Virus record (IMG/VR): IMGVR_UViG_3300031974_001781
Location: 1 to 47,080 of that record
Length of the DNA stretch: 47,080 nt
Reading direction: 5' to 3' (one strand)
From: a virus
Every line of letters begins with the position of its first letter. Positions within the stretch are counted from its first letter, which is position 1. This document shows positions 1 to 6,716 of this stretch, in pieces. The position numbers and the translations under genes are program-made. The notes under the pieces were generated by a model, which was not told the DNA's origin, searched no databases, and was given only the letters and a program-made list of their open reading frames with translations.

Positions 1-94
1 ACAAGTATGTTTTCACGAAAAAATTTTTAACGTATCTAAATGATATATTTAAGAATATTAATAATTATTATTAATTATTTTAAGAAAGGTTATT

Positions 95-166
95 ATGTTA
101 TTATATATGTTTAGAGAGTCAATTTTTTCTATCGTTCTACTTTTGTTCTTATTTACTTTAGCTTAA
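95..166 (+). CDS. Tiny hydrophobic membrane peptide (23 aa), putative
   Basis: An ATG follows a good Shine-Dalgarno-like AAGAAAGG at about 82-89. It opens 23 codons ending in TAA. The peptide has a short polar N-terminus (contains RES) and then about 14 consecutive hydrophobic residues (IFSIVLLLFLFTLA), so it would be a single membrane span if made. I recognise no family. It could be a toxin- or holin-like micro-protein, or a leader ORF for the gene at 247. Such short ORFs arise by chance in AT-rich DNA, and the ribosome-binding site is the main support. Confidence 0.35.
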   Translation: MLLYMFRESIFSIVLLLFLFTLA

Positions 167-184
167 AATTTTAGTAAAAAGAAT

Positions 185-232
185 TAACTTTAAAATTTAA
201 ATCTAAAAATATTTTTTAGAGTTTTAAAGTTA
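185..232. promoter_or_regulatory. Inverted repeat upstream of the orphan gene at 247
   Basis: TAACTTTAAAA (185-195) is the exact reverse complement of TTTTAAAGTTA (222-232). Inside it, CTAAAAA (203-209) pairs with TTTTTAG (213-219). The structure ends just before the purine-rich stretch preceding the ATG at 247. No T-run follows, so it looks more like a leader hairpin or operator than a terminator. AT-only arms are weak in RNA, so the function is uncertain. Confidence 0.4.
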
Positions 233-246
233 GAAAGAAGAATAGT

Positions 247-654
247 ATGAACGATAAGAAAAAAGAAAAAGTTACTTTAAAAGAAAATAAAGTCGCTTTA
301 TCATTTAGAGAGTACGAAAATAAAAAAGTTTTATTTCGTCTCTTTAATACGAAAAGAGAAAAGACGAAAGCGTTTAATATTTATGAAAAAGCTAGATTTT
401 CAACGAATATTAAAGACGCTTTTAATAATGATTATCGGAAAGTGGATATCGAATACGATACCACAAAAAATAATCGTTTTAAAAAAGTAAATCTATTAAT
501 AGATTTAAACTCTTATTTAGATAAAAATAAGAAAAATCTTTATTCAGATTTAATAGAAAGTAATAAGATTTTCATAAAAGAAAATAATATTACTAATAAA
601 GAAATAATTAATAATATTTCTTATTTCGAAAAAAGAATAAGCGAATTAAAATAG
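247..654 (+). CDS. Orphan phage protein, 135 aa, unknown
   Basis: This is a complete ORF starting at ATG, with a weak purine-rich RBS (agaaagaag, about 232-240). The protein is highly charged, rich in Lys, Asn and Glu, with no signal peptide, membrane span or Cys cluster. The C-terminal third looks helical. I recognise no domain. It stands alone between an inverted repeat and a strong intrinsic terminator at 671-708, so it looks like its own transcription unit, which suggests an early host-takeover or regulatory protein. That role is inferred from position only. Confidence 0.6.
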   Translation: MNDKKKEKVTLKENKVALSFREYENKKVLFRLFNTKREKTKAFNIYEKARFSTNIKDAFNNDYRKVDIEYDTTKNNRFKKVNLLIDLNSYLDKNKKNLYSDLIESNKIFIKENNITNKEIINNISYFEKRISELK

Positions 655-670
655 TCGCTTAATTATTATT

Positions 671-708
671 AGAGAGAGAGTTATTAATTTAACTCTCTCT
701 CTTTTTTT
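671..708 (+). terminator. Intrinsic terminator after the 135-aa gene
   Basis: A perfect 13-bp stem (AGAGAGAGAGTTA at 671-683 and TAACTCTCTCTCT at 690-702) has a 6-nt loop and is followed by a run of seven T (702-708). This is a textbook Rho-independent terminator. It lies 16 nt after the stop codon at 654 and separates this unit from the virion genes. Confidence 0.85.
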
Positions 709-790
709 ATTTCTAATTTTAATTATCTTTTAAAAAATTCGATTAAGTTTAAACGCTAAAAAAAACGAGAAAGTTTGCGGCGTGTGTGTC

Positions 791-804
791 TTATCTATAG
801 ATAA
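791..804. promoter_or_regulatory. 14-bp perfect palindrome, possible operator
   Basis: TTATCTATAGATAA is self-complementary over 14 bp. It lies in the roughly 180-nt gap between the terminator at 671-708 and the start at 885. A dimeric repressor could bind here to control transcription into the terminase block. No -35/-10 pair is clear, and AT-rich palindromes are common by chance. Confidence 0.3.
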
Positions 805-884
805 ACGACTAGATACAGTGTAGAATGACCGGTATCTATATAAATTTTGTAGAAAAAAATTTTGTTTTGTTTTATATCTTTACA

Positions 885-1532
885 ATGGCATTTTTAAATA
901 GTAGCATCCCACCTATATATTGTAAAATAAGAACGGAGTATTTGTATGATCTCAATCCAAAGTATAAAGGACAAAGCAAAGACTGTGTTATCTTCGGCCT
1001 TACAAGTATTGCAGGCCGTGCGATCCTTTTCAACATCATGCTACCCAATGGTGCGTGCTTTTGGCGATTGCCTATCTCAGCGTTTTTCAACCAACGTAAT
1101 GATCGTGCCGAAGTGCCTGATATGCCAGAGGACCAGCTCGAATTGTGGAATAGTTTTGATTATTGGCATAGCGTTAATCACTTTGCTTTTTTAACAGGAC
1201 AACGAGGAAAATTTCTTGGTAAAGATAAAAAATTCTATTCTGGTGAGTATCTATTTACCGTTGATTGGTGCCATGCTGATCCCAATCTACTTGATACTGA
1301 TCATTCTGAAATTCCTCAAGAGCATAAGTGTGCTCACATCTTGGAACTTGACAATGGTAATTTCGCTGCTCAACCAAATAACAGGATATTATGGAATGTT
1401 AATTCGTTCACAACAAAACGAGAATGGCCAGACTACAAAGTCCAAACATCATACTGGAACGTAGAAAATAAAGATTGGAGAACTGATGATACTGATCGTT
1501 TCTTCTACGAAATAGAAGAAAAGAAAAAATAA
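885..1532 (+). CDS. Conserved phage protein upstream of terminase (215 aa), unknown
   Basis: The reading frame is open from 825, but I prefer the ATG at 885. The 20 residues before it look like translated leader, and the sequence from MAFLNSSIPPIYCKIRTEYL onward looks like a compact conserved domain. The protein is rich in aromatic residues (Trp, Tyr, Phe) and contains His/Asp-rich stretches (DWCHADPN, DTDHSE), but no catalytic signature I can name. It lies upstream of a glycosyltransferase and the large terminase. The 1000-1150 part is visibly more GC-rich than neighbouring genes, with codons such as GGC, GCC, CGT and CTC. The product is likely soluble and its function unknown. Confidence 0.7.
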   Translation: MAFLNSSIPPIYCKIRTEYLYDLNPKYKGQSKDCVIFGLTSIAGRAILFNIMLPNGACFWRLPISAFFNQRNDRAEVPDMPEDQLELWNSFDYWHSVNHFAFLTGQRGKFLGKDKKFYSGEYLFTVDWCHADPNLLDTDHSEIPQEHKCAHILELDNGNFAAQPNNRILWNVNSFTTKREWPDYKVQTSYWNVENKDWRTDDTDRFFYEIEEKKK

Positions 1533-1575
1533 TTTTTTTGTTTTAATCACCTTTGATCCACGGTACATTCAACTT

Positions 1576-2430
1576 ATGACAATATCAATCTTACTTCCTA
1601 CCCGAAAACGTATCTCCCTCTTAAAAAAATCTGTAGCGTCATTAGTGGATAATGCAAAAAATCCAGATAAGCTACAGTTACTTTTCGGTGTCGATGACGA
1701 TGATCCAGGAACAGTAGAACACTTGAAGCGAGAAAAGTACCCGAATAAGACAGTCTTAAAGTTTAAACGTGCAGGGTACGAAAATTTACATGTCTATAAT
1801 AATTCTCTTGCAGCCTATGCTCAAGGAACATGGATCATGTTTTTTAACGATGACGCAATCATGAAAACGAAACACTGGGATAGTAAAATTGAAGAAGTAA
1901 AAACTTTTAGTGTTCTACGTGTTCAAGAGCAAACAGGCCACCCTTATTCTATCTTTCCTATTTTCCCCTGGGATTGGTTTCGATGTTTAGACCATATTAG
2001 TCTTCATGGACAAAATGATGCGTGGATCAGTGAGATTGCTTATATGTTAGGTATCATGAAAGATGTCGATATAGAAGTTACTCATGATCGTGCTGATATT
2101 ACTGGAAATAATAATGATACAACTTTTCAAGAAAGAGTTTACAAAGAAGGAAGTCCCGAAAAACCTGGAGACTTGCATCATATAGATATGTGGAATAAAA
2201 GAACAGGTGACGCTTCGAAACTTGCTTGGTATTTAAATAAAATAGGTCAAAAGTCTGTACATTGGGAAAGAATAGTGCGAAAAGAAATACCACCTTTACA
2301 CGGCCTCGCTGATAAATTTGAAGAGTACAGAAAAAAAGGTGGAGTAGGAGCAGGTAAACAAAATGCAAGAGTTTCAAATAAGGGAGAAGTTAAAGTCAGC
2401 TATAACGATTTATCAAAAGACAAGAGATAA
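1576..2430 (+). CDS. GT-A (family 2-like) glycosyltransferase
   Basis: 284 aa. The N-terminus MTISILLPTRKRISLLKKSV is the typical first strand and nucleotide-binding loop of family-2 glycosyltransferases. An acidic GVDDDDPG loop follows at about 38-45, and the DxD-like NDDA motif is at 91-94, where Asp would bind the metal and sugar nucleotide. The C-terminal part is basic and aromatic. The substrate is unknown: virion protein, DNA or host surface glycan are all possible. The end overlaps the terminase start by 68 nt, so the two are probably co-translated. No good Shine-Dalgarno is visible. The fold is likely and the specificity open. Confidence 0.7.
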   Translation: MTISILLPTRKRISLLKKSVASLVDNAKNPDKLQLLFGVDDDDPGTVEHLKREKYPNKTVLKFKRAGYENLHVYNNSLAAYAQGTWIMFFNDDAIMKTKHWDSKIEEVKTFSVLRVQEQTGHPYSIFPIFPWDWFRCLDHISLHGQNDAWISEIAYMLGIMKDVDIEVTHDRADITGNNNDTTFQERVYKEGSPEKPGDLHHIDMWNKRTGDASKLAWYLNKIGQKSVHWERIVRKEIPPLHGLADKFEEYRKKGGVGAGKQNARVSNKGEVKVSYNDLSKDKR

Positions 2431-3865
2431 ACGTGCTGCTGATGTTATCGAACATCTTACCAAAATTTTATCCACTGCAAAATCTCGTAAAAGTTTATTA
2501 AGTTACGCTAAACATATGTACCCAGGATACAAAGATCCTGCTCATATACAACTGATTTCAAAAAATTTAGAAAAGTTGGAAACTGGAGAAATAAAAAGGC
2601 TCGCTGTCTTTATGCCGCCAAGACATGGAAAATCTATGCTATGCTCAGAATTTTTTCCAGCGTGGTATCTAGGAAATAATCCAAACGAATTTGTAATTCA
2701 ATCTACATACGCACAAGAGTTAGCAGATGACTTTGGTCGTAAAGTAAGAAACCAAGTTCAATCTGATGAATTTAATCAAGTATTTCCAAAAGTGGCTCTT
2801 AGATCAGATTCAACGAGTGCGAAAAGATTTCATACAGTGCACGGAGGCACATATTCTGCTGTTGGTGCTGGTGGAGCAATTACTGGTAGAGGTGCGCATT
2901 TATTAATTATAGATGATCCGATAAAAGGAAGAGAAGACGCAGAATCAGAAGTTCAAAGAAGAAACCTATTAGAGTGGTATAAGTCAGTAGCATATACACG
3001 ATTACAACCTGGCGGTAAAATAATTGTTATTCAAACAAGATGGCACCAAGATGATTTGGCTGGTTACATCTTAAATGAAAGTGGAGAAGACTGGAAAGTT
3101 TTAGATTTACCTGCGATAGATAATAGCGGTAACGCTTTATGGCCAGAAGCATATTCAAAAGAAGATTTAGAAAAAATAAAAAATACAGTAGGTCAACGTG
3201 TATGGCAAGCTCTTTATCAACAGCAACCAGCTAATGAAGAAGGCAGTATTATCAAAAGAGATTGGTGGAATATTTATGATGGAGAAAAAATACCAACTCT
3301 GAGTTATGTTATTCAGTCTTACGATACAGCCTTTAGTACAAAATCCTCTGCTGACTTTTCTGCTTGTACAACATGGGGAGTGTTTACAGCAAGAGATGAA
3401 AACAATATGCCTTATGCTGCTGCAATATTATTAGACGCTTGGAAAGATAGATTAGAATATCCTGATCTACGGAAAAAAGCACAAGATAGTTTTTATGAAT
3501 GGCAACCTGATCAAGTCTTGATTGAAAAAAGAGCTTCAGGCCAATCGCTTATACAAGATATGCGTAGGTCGGGAGTTCCTGTAGTAACATATACACCAGA
3601 TAGAGATAAAGTCTCAAGAACACATAGTGTAGCAGCTATGTTTGAAGGTGGATTAGTGTTTACTCTTGATGAAGAATGGACTAAGAGTGTTATTGAGGAA
3701 AGTGCACAGTTTCCGTATGGCAAACATGACGACATACACGATACTTGTGTTCAGGCGTTATTAAGAATACGTGATGGTTTTTTAATAGCACACCCTGATG
3801 ATCCGGAGGACGATGAATATGAAACACGAAAACAACGCAGCGAAGTCAAACATTATTACTCTTAA
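2363..3865 (+). CDS. terL: Terminase large subunit
   Basis: 500 aa, the normal size for TerL, the ATP-driven DNA-packaging motor with a C-terminal nuclease. Walker A is MPPRHGKS at 84-91, and Walker B is LLIIDDP with acidic residues at 184-185. The QTRWHQDD stretch follows, as in many phage terminases. The nuclease domain begins near SYDTAFS (about 320) with further acidic positions downstream (LIEKRASG, HDDIHD). Its start lies inside the glycosyltransferase gene. I did not identify a small terminase with confidence; one of the small downstream genes, or a gene outside the window, may serve. Confidence 0.93.
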   Translation: MQEFQIREKLKSAITIYQKTRDKRAADVIEHLTKILSTAKSRKSLLSYAKHMYPGYKDPAHIQLISKNLEKLETGEIKRLAVFMPPRHGKSMLCSEFFPAWYLGNNPNEFVIQSTYAQELADDFGRKVRNQVQSDEFNQVFPKVALRSDSTSAKRFHTVHGGTYSAVGAGGAITGRGAHLLIIDDPIKGREDAESEVQRRNLLEWYKSVAYTRLQPGGKIIVIQTRWHQDDLAGYILNESGEDWKVLDLPAIDNSGNALWPEAYSKEDLEKIKNTVGQRVWQALYQQQPANEEGSIIKRDWWNIYDGEKIPTLSYVIQSYDTAFSTKSSADFSACTTWGVFTARDENNMPYAAAILLDAWKDRLEYPDLRKKAQDSFYEWQPDQVLIEKRASGQSLIQDMRRSGVPVVTYTPDRDKVSRTHSVAAMFEGGLVFTLDEEWTKSVIEESAQFPYGKHDDIHDTCVQALLRIRDGFLIAHPDDPEDDEYETRKQRSEVKHYYS

Positions 3866-4148
3866 TGTCATACCGAAAGGTAGACCTGTTAATAATCCAG
3901 AGATATTAGAACAGATAGAAGATGATAATTTAGTGAATAAATTTCATGATGCAGCAATGAGAATTACTGATAAAGTAGATATTAAAGGCTTTGCTCTAGT
4001 AGCATGGGACGAAAAAGGAGTACCTTGCGTAGCTTGGGAGACTGGCCATAGTAAAAATATTATAAGCGAAATGATGCTTCCTACCTTTACACAATCTTGT
4101 TTTCAAGGTATATTGAATAAAAAATTAAGTACACCGGAGGACTTATAA
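3819..4148 (+). CDS. Small conserved phage protein (109 aa), unknown
   Basis: The frame is open from 3798, but GGAGG at 3805-3809 is best spaced for the ATG at 3819 (9 nt). The ATG at 3813 is the alternative. The start lies inside the 3' end of terL. A Lys/Asn-rich N-terminus is followed by a compact domain (KGFALVAWDEKGVPCVAWETG) that looks like a beta-sheet segment, then a helical C-terminus. I know no function. The stop overlaps the next ATG at 4148. Confidence 0.65.
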   Translation: MKHENNAAKSNIITLNVIPKGRPVNNPEILEQIEDDNLVNKFHDAAMRITDKVDIKGFALVAWDEKGVPCVAWETGHSKNIISEMMLPTFTQSCFQGILNKKLSTPEDL

Positions 4149-4390
4149 TGAACCCATTTAAAAAAGCAAGCAAGTCACCTAGACTAGGCGTTAAACAATA
4201 TAGCGTTCAAGACGTTGCTGATGCGAATAAAAGATATTATGAGAAGTTTCCAGAACAAAAAGAAGACGCTGCAATGTTAAAAAAAGCAATGCAAAATCCT
4301 GGAGATGAAATAGTTAAAGAAGTTGAAAGAGAAAAACAAATGCAAATGAAAGTTGCAAAAGAAATGAAAATTGAAGTGGAGATTTCATAA
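4148..4390 (+). CDS. Small charged phage protein (80 aa), unknown
   Basis: It starts at an ATG preceded by GGAGG (4136-4140). The N-terminus is basic, then a Lys/Glu/Met-rich helix fills the second half (KEVEREKQMQMKVAKEMK), likely an alpha-helix or coiled coil. The stop overlaps the next start (taATGG). It is one of a run of tiny overlapping genes between terminase and portal. A small-terminase or scaffold-like role is possible but unsupported. Confidence 0.6.
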   Translation: MNPFKKASKSPRLGVKQYSVQDVADANKRYYEKFPEQKEDAAMLKKAMQNPGDEIVKEVEREKQMQMKVAKEMKIEVEIS

Positions 4391-4668
4391 TGGCAAGAAA
4401 AGATACTAAAGAAGTTACAAAAGAAATTTTAGATGTAGACTTTGATAATACTTCTAAAGCGATGGACTTCGATGACGATGGTTACGAAGAAGGCAAATCA
4501 AAAGAAAGAGAAATGGTTGCGCAAGGTCCTAAAGTAATAGATATCAAAGATAAAATATTATTTAAAAAAGCTCAAAGAGAAGGAACTAACATGAGAAAAC
4601 TTTTTGGTAATAAAAAATTTTCTGATGTAATGAGTAAAAGAGAATTTAATAAACTGAAAGAAAAATAA
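4390..4668 (+). CDS. Small charged phage protein (92 aa), unknown
   Basis: It has an acidic first half (DVDFDNTSKAMDFDDDGYEEG) and a basic, helical second half ending in FSDVMSKREFNKLKEK. The start overlaps the previous stop. There is no recognisable domain. The split acidic/basic design suits a DNA- or capsid-associated accessory protein, which is inference only. Confidence 0.6.
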   Translation: MARKDTKEVTKEILDVDFDNTSKAMDFDDDGYEEGKSKEREMVAQGPKVIDIKDKILFKKAQREGTNMRKLFGNKKFSDVMSKREFNKLKEK

Positions 4669-4670
4669 TC

Positions 4671-4883
4671 ATGAAAAAAAGAAAAAATAAAAAAATGAAA
4701 ATGACTGCTGGTGCAGGATCAGGCGAAGGCAGAATGCAAAACTCTAAAATCACTGGAAGAATGATGAAGAAAAAAGGTGATTTAAATAAAGATGGTAAAA
4801 TGTCTTCTTATGAAAAAAGACGTTCTATGGCTATCGCTAAAGCAATGAAAAAGCGTGGCAAGAAAAAAATGAAACGTGGCTAA
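4671..4883 (+). CDS. Lys-rich small protein with an EF-hand-like loop
   Basis: 70 aa, extremely basic at both ends (KKRKNKKMK, KKRGKKKMKRG). In the middle lies DLNKDGKMSSYE (residues 37-48), which matches the 12-residue EF-hand/dockerin calcium loop (Asp at 1, Asn at 3, Asp at 5, Gly at 6, Glu at 12). A Ca-binding loop in such a basic protein suggests a folded metal-binding core between DNA- or RNA-binding tails. I have seen similar short proteins in marine phages, but I know no function. Confidence 0.65.
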   Translation: MKKRKNKKMKMTAGAGSGEGRMQNSKITGRMMKKKGDLNKDGKMSSYEKRRSMAIAKAMKKRGKKKMKRG

Positions 4884-5004
4884 GAAAACTTTAATTGGTC
4901 TAAGCACTTTTCATAGAGAAACAAAAAAGAAAAGAGGACGATTAAAAAAGAAATATGGTCCTAAAGAACAAAAACCAAAAAAGTATAGAGGCCAGGGAAG
5001 ATAA
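4876..5004 (+). CDS. Tiny basic protein (42 aa), GTG start
   Basis: A GTG at 4876, inside the last codons of the previous gene, opens 42 codons. The stop TAA shares a base with the next ATG (TAATG at 5002-5006), a typical translational-coupling arrangement. The product reads MAKKTLIGLSTFHRETKKKR followed by more Lys/Arg (YGPKEQKPKKYRGQGR). It would otherwise be an unexplained 120-nt gap in a gapless gene run, which supports it being real. Unknown function, probably nucleic-acid binding. Confidence 0.6.
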   Translation: MAKKTLIGLSTFHRETKKKRGRLKKKYGPKEQKPKKYRGQGR

Positions 5005-5324
5005 TGCCAAGAAGAAGAACAAGAATAAGACCTAAGAGAAGACGAGATAATCCAATTAAAACATCTGTAAAATCTGGAAATTTTAGACCTACTAAAAAAG
5101 GCGCTGGTATGACACGTAAAGGTGTAATGGCATATAGACGTGCTAATCCTGGTTCTAAATTACAAACTGCTGTTACTGGTAAAGTAAAACCTGGTAGTAA
5201 AGCTGCCAAAAGAAGAAAATCATATTGCGCTAGAAGTCTAGGTCAATTAAAAAGAAGTTCTGCAAAAACTAGAAATAATCCTAATTCAAGAATAAGACAA
5301 GCTAGACGTAGATGGAAATGCTAA
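5004..5324 (+). CDS. DUF6321-like basic phage protein
   Basis: 106 aa, very Arg/Lys-rich. The core GMTRKGVMAYRRANPGSKLQ followed by KAAKRRKSYCARSLGQLK resembles the DUF6321 family found in many phages (ending here in RIRQARRRWKC). Two Cys (YCA and the C-terminal WKC) might bind metal. It is translationally coupled to the upstream 42-aa ORF. Its stop codon sits inside the terminator hairpin at 5316-5344, so it closes a transcription unit. Function unknown; it may be a DNA-binding virion protein. Confidence 0.7.
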   Translation: MPRRRTRIRPKRRRDNPIKTSVKSGNFRPTKKGAGMTRKGVMAYRRANPGSKLQTAVTGKVKPGSKAAKRRKSYCARSLGQLKRSSAKTRNNPNSRIRQARRRWKC

Positions 5325-5344
5325 ATTATAGCTAGCATTTTTTT
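5316..5344 (+). terminator. Intrinsic terminator overlapping a stop codon
   Basis: AAATGCTA (5316-5323) pairs perfectly with TAGCATTT (5333-5340) around a 9-nt loop, and seven T follow (5338-5344). The left arm contains the last codons and most of the stop codon of the DUF6321-like gene. It separates the terminase-side unit from the membrane-protein/portal unit. Confidence 0.7.
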
Positions 5345-5350
5345 ATTCCA

Positions 5351-5356
5351 TATAAT
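5351..5356 (+). promoter_or_regulatory. Candidate -10 box (TATAAT) after the terminator
   Basis: A perfect TATAAT lies 7 nt after the terminator T-run and 12 nt before the ATG at 5369, which lacks a Shine-Dalgarno. I see no convincing -35. The terminator-then-TATAAT order suggests a new promoter for the next unit. Confidence 0.4.
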
Positions 5357-5368
5357 ATAAAAAAATTT

Positions 5369-5584
5369 ATGGCAAAAAAACCACGCACTACAAGTGAACA
5401 TATTATAGCTTTATATGGCCACATTACAGGTCTAACTAGAGATGTTAACTCTATAAAAAATAATCATTTAAAACATATGCATGATGATATTGAAAAATTG
5501 GGCGGCAAGATAGACAAAATCTATTGGGTTTTATTAGTTGCGGTGGGGACTGTAGCTTTATTATTTTTTAGTAAATTATTATGA
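5369..5584 (+). CDS. Small tail-anchored membrane protein (71 aa)
   Basis: A polar, probably helical first part (about 1-50) is followed by a single C-terminal membrane segment (about 53-70, YWVLLVAVGTVALLFFSKLL). It would be anchored in the inner membrane with the N-terminus in the cytoplasm. It is the first gene after an intrinsic terminator and a -10-like box. It may work with the following membrane protein. A holin- or antiholin-like role is possible but not shown. Confidence 0.65.
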   Translation: MAKKPRTTSEHIIALYGHITGLTRDVNSIKNNHLKHMHDDIEKLGGKIDKIYWVLLVAVGTVALLFFSKLL

Positions 5585-5603
5585 TTCTTAGAGGAGTATT
5601 TAA

Positions 5604-6020
5604 GTGGCACTTAAAATAGGAGAGGAACAACAAGTACAAATGCCAATGAAGACAGTTGTATCATTAATCGCAATTGTCGCTATTGGTGTTTGGGGTTATT
5701 TTGGAATAATAGAACAGATTAATAAACATGAAACAAAATTAGAATTAATGAGTTCTGATTTAGAAAAAAATACAGAGTTTAGAATAAAATGGCCTAGAGG
5801 AGAAATGGGAAGTTTGCCTGCTGATAGTGAGCAATTCATGATGCTAGAGGATTTATATAAGCAGACAGACAAGATTAACAAACACCTTGAGAACATGTCT
5901 TTGAACAAAGTAAATATACAATTTTTAAGAAAACAAATGGATAAAGTTTTAGAAGATATTGAAGAACTAAAAGATAAAAATAGAGATATGTATTACAACG
6001 GAAATGGAGCAAAACAATGA
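5604..6020 (+). CDS. Membrane-anchored coiled-coil protein (138 aa), GTG start
   Basis: It begins with GTG at 5604 behind a strong GAGGAG (5591-5596). One N-terminal membrane span lies near residues 17-36 (VVSLIAIVAIGVWGYFGIIE). A long charged helical region follows, predicted coiled coil (LEDIEELKDKNRD at the end), so it has type-II anchor topology with a periplasmic or cytoplasmic coil. This resembles small i-spanin-like designs, but no partner lipoprotein is visible. It overlaps the next ATG (ATGA). Confidence 0.65.
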   Translation: MALKIGEEQQVQMPMKTVVSLIAIVAIGVWGYFGIIEQINKHETKLELMSSDLEKNTEFRIKWPRGEMGSLPADSEQFMMLEDLYKQTDKINKHLENMSLNKVNIQFLRKQMDKVLEDIEELKDKNRDMYYNGNGAKQ

Positions 6021-6229
6021 TAGAGGCTGTTGTAGGATTATTAATGTTTGTAAGTGGAGAAATTAAAGAAGCTCGTATACAAGATAGTATGGGAGTATGT
6101 TTGAAACATAAACGAGAAGCTGAGAGAAATTACAGTAAAAATGTTAGATATGAATGTTGGCGAGGAGAAGCTGAAATAGAGTTAAATATTGATGGAACAA
6201 AATCAATAAAAAAAATCATAGTTCAATAA
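6017..6229 (+). CDS. Conserved small phage protein (70 aa), unknown
   Basis: Begins MIEAVVGLLMFVSGEIKEAR. A hydrophobic N-terminal stretch is followed by a small domain with two Cys (MGVCLKHKREAERN and RYECWRGE) and a C-terminal beta-like segment. The N-terminus could be a signal-like sequence. I recall near-identical small proteins in many marine phages, without a known role. It is coupled to both neighbours by 1- to 4-nt overlaps. Confidence 0.65.
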   Translation: MIEAVVGLLMFVSGEIKEARIQDSMGVCLKHKREAERNYSKNVRYECWRGEAEIELNIDGTKSIKKIIVQ

Positions 6230-6285
6230 TGGAACCAATATGTTATATATTTTTTATGTTATGGCTTATAGGAGTAAGTAGTTAG
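6229..6285 (+). CDS. 18-aa hydrophobic peptide, putative
   Basis: The ATG overlaps the previous stop and the TAG overlaps the next GTG. The product is almost entirely hydrophobic (MEPICYIFFMLWLIGVSS). Perfect stop-start coupling on both sides in an otherwise gapless cluster is the only support. Confidence 0.35.
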   Translation: MEPICYIFFMLWLIGVSS

Positions 6286-6365
6286 TGGAAATAATAATAC
6301 CAGTAAATACAATACTTGCAATGATAGCTATCGCAGTAATGATTATTTGGACTCTCAGACCATAA
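6285..6365 (+). CDS. 26-aa single-pass membrane peptide, GTG start, putative
   Basis: A GTG overlapping the previous TAG opens 26 codons. Most of the peptide is one membrane span (PVNTILAMIAIAVMIIWTL) ending in a positive RP tail. It follows an 18-aa hydrophobic peptide and could form a two-component membrane pair with it. No known family. Confidence 0.4.
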   Translation: MEIIIPVNTILAMIAIAVMIIWTLRP

Positions 6366-6436
6366 TACATTTTACATATTAGTATTTTTGTTTTATAAAT
6401 CAATAGGATTAGATATGGTGTGAACCAGGAGGTATT

Positions 6437-6448
6437 ATGCACAAATGA
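6437..6448 (+). other. Three-codon minigene (Met-His-Lys-stop) behind a perfect SD
   Basis: AGGAGG (6427-6432) precedes ATG CAC AAA TGA. The TGA overlaps the ATG of the next gene at 6445 as ATGA. The strong SD may serve the downstream ATG (12 nt away), with the minigene being incidental, or the minigene may modulate initiation by terminating and restarting. Confidence 0.3.
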
Positions 6449-6567
6449 AAAAAGGCCTATATGCAAACATAAATGCCCGAAGAAAAAAAGGTATTAGTAG
6501 AACTAAGAAAAAATCTACTATATCTAAAAAGGCATACAAAAATATGAGAAAAGGATTTCCTAAATGA
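6445..6567 (+). CDS. Tiny conserved phage protein (40 aa), KKGLYANI type
   Basis: It starts MKKGLYANINARRKKG and ends KKAYKNMRKGFPK. The KKGLYANI opening and the KSTISKKAYKNM-GFPK ending match a short protein I recall from many marine and other tailed phages near terminase and portal genes. The known copies have no assigned function. It is preceded by AGGAGG and coupled to the next gene (ATGA). Strongly basic. Confidence 0.65.
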   Translation: MKKGLYANINARRKKGISRTKKKSTISKKAYKNMRKGFPK

Positions 6568-6716
6568 GAAAAACTAAAAAAGAAAAAAAGATTACTAAGG
6601 TAATGAGAGAATATAAAAAAGGTAAATTACCAATTGGTAAGTCTAAGAAAAAAGTTAAATCGAGAAAACAAGCAATTGCTATTGCTCTTTCTGAAGCGGG
6701 AAAAAAGAAAAAGTAA
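6564..6716 (+). CDS. DUF6496-like basic protein (50 aa)
   Basis: MRKTKKEKKITKVMREYKKG followed by SRKQAIAIALSEAGKKKK resembles the DUF6496 family: a KVM-EYK-GKL stretch, then a KSRKQAIAIALSEAG helix. It is basic, probably soluble and perhaps nucleic-acid binding. It overlaps the previous stop and shares one base with the next ATG. Confidence 0.65.
   Translation: MRKTKKEKKITKVMREYKKGKLPIGKSKKKVKSRKQAIAIALSEAGKKKK

Noticed and set aside
946-1464. Two 82-aa + strand ORFs inside the conserved gene at 885
   Set aside because: They overlap the conserved gene in another frame, lack RBS and conserved motifs.
2099-2377. Minus-strand ORF of 92 aa opposite the first glycosyltransferase
   Set aside because: Shadow of the + strand gene; hydrophobic nonsense composition and no ribosome-binding site.
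6366-6436. Possible further gene in the gap before the 40-aa KKGLYANI protein
   Set aside because: Only very short frames exist; the stretch is treated as leader with an SD.
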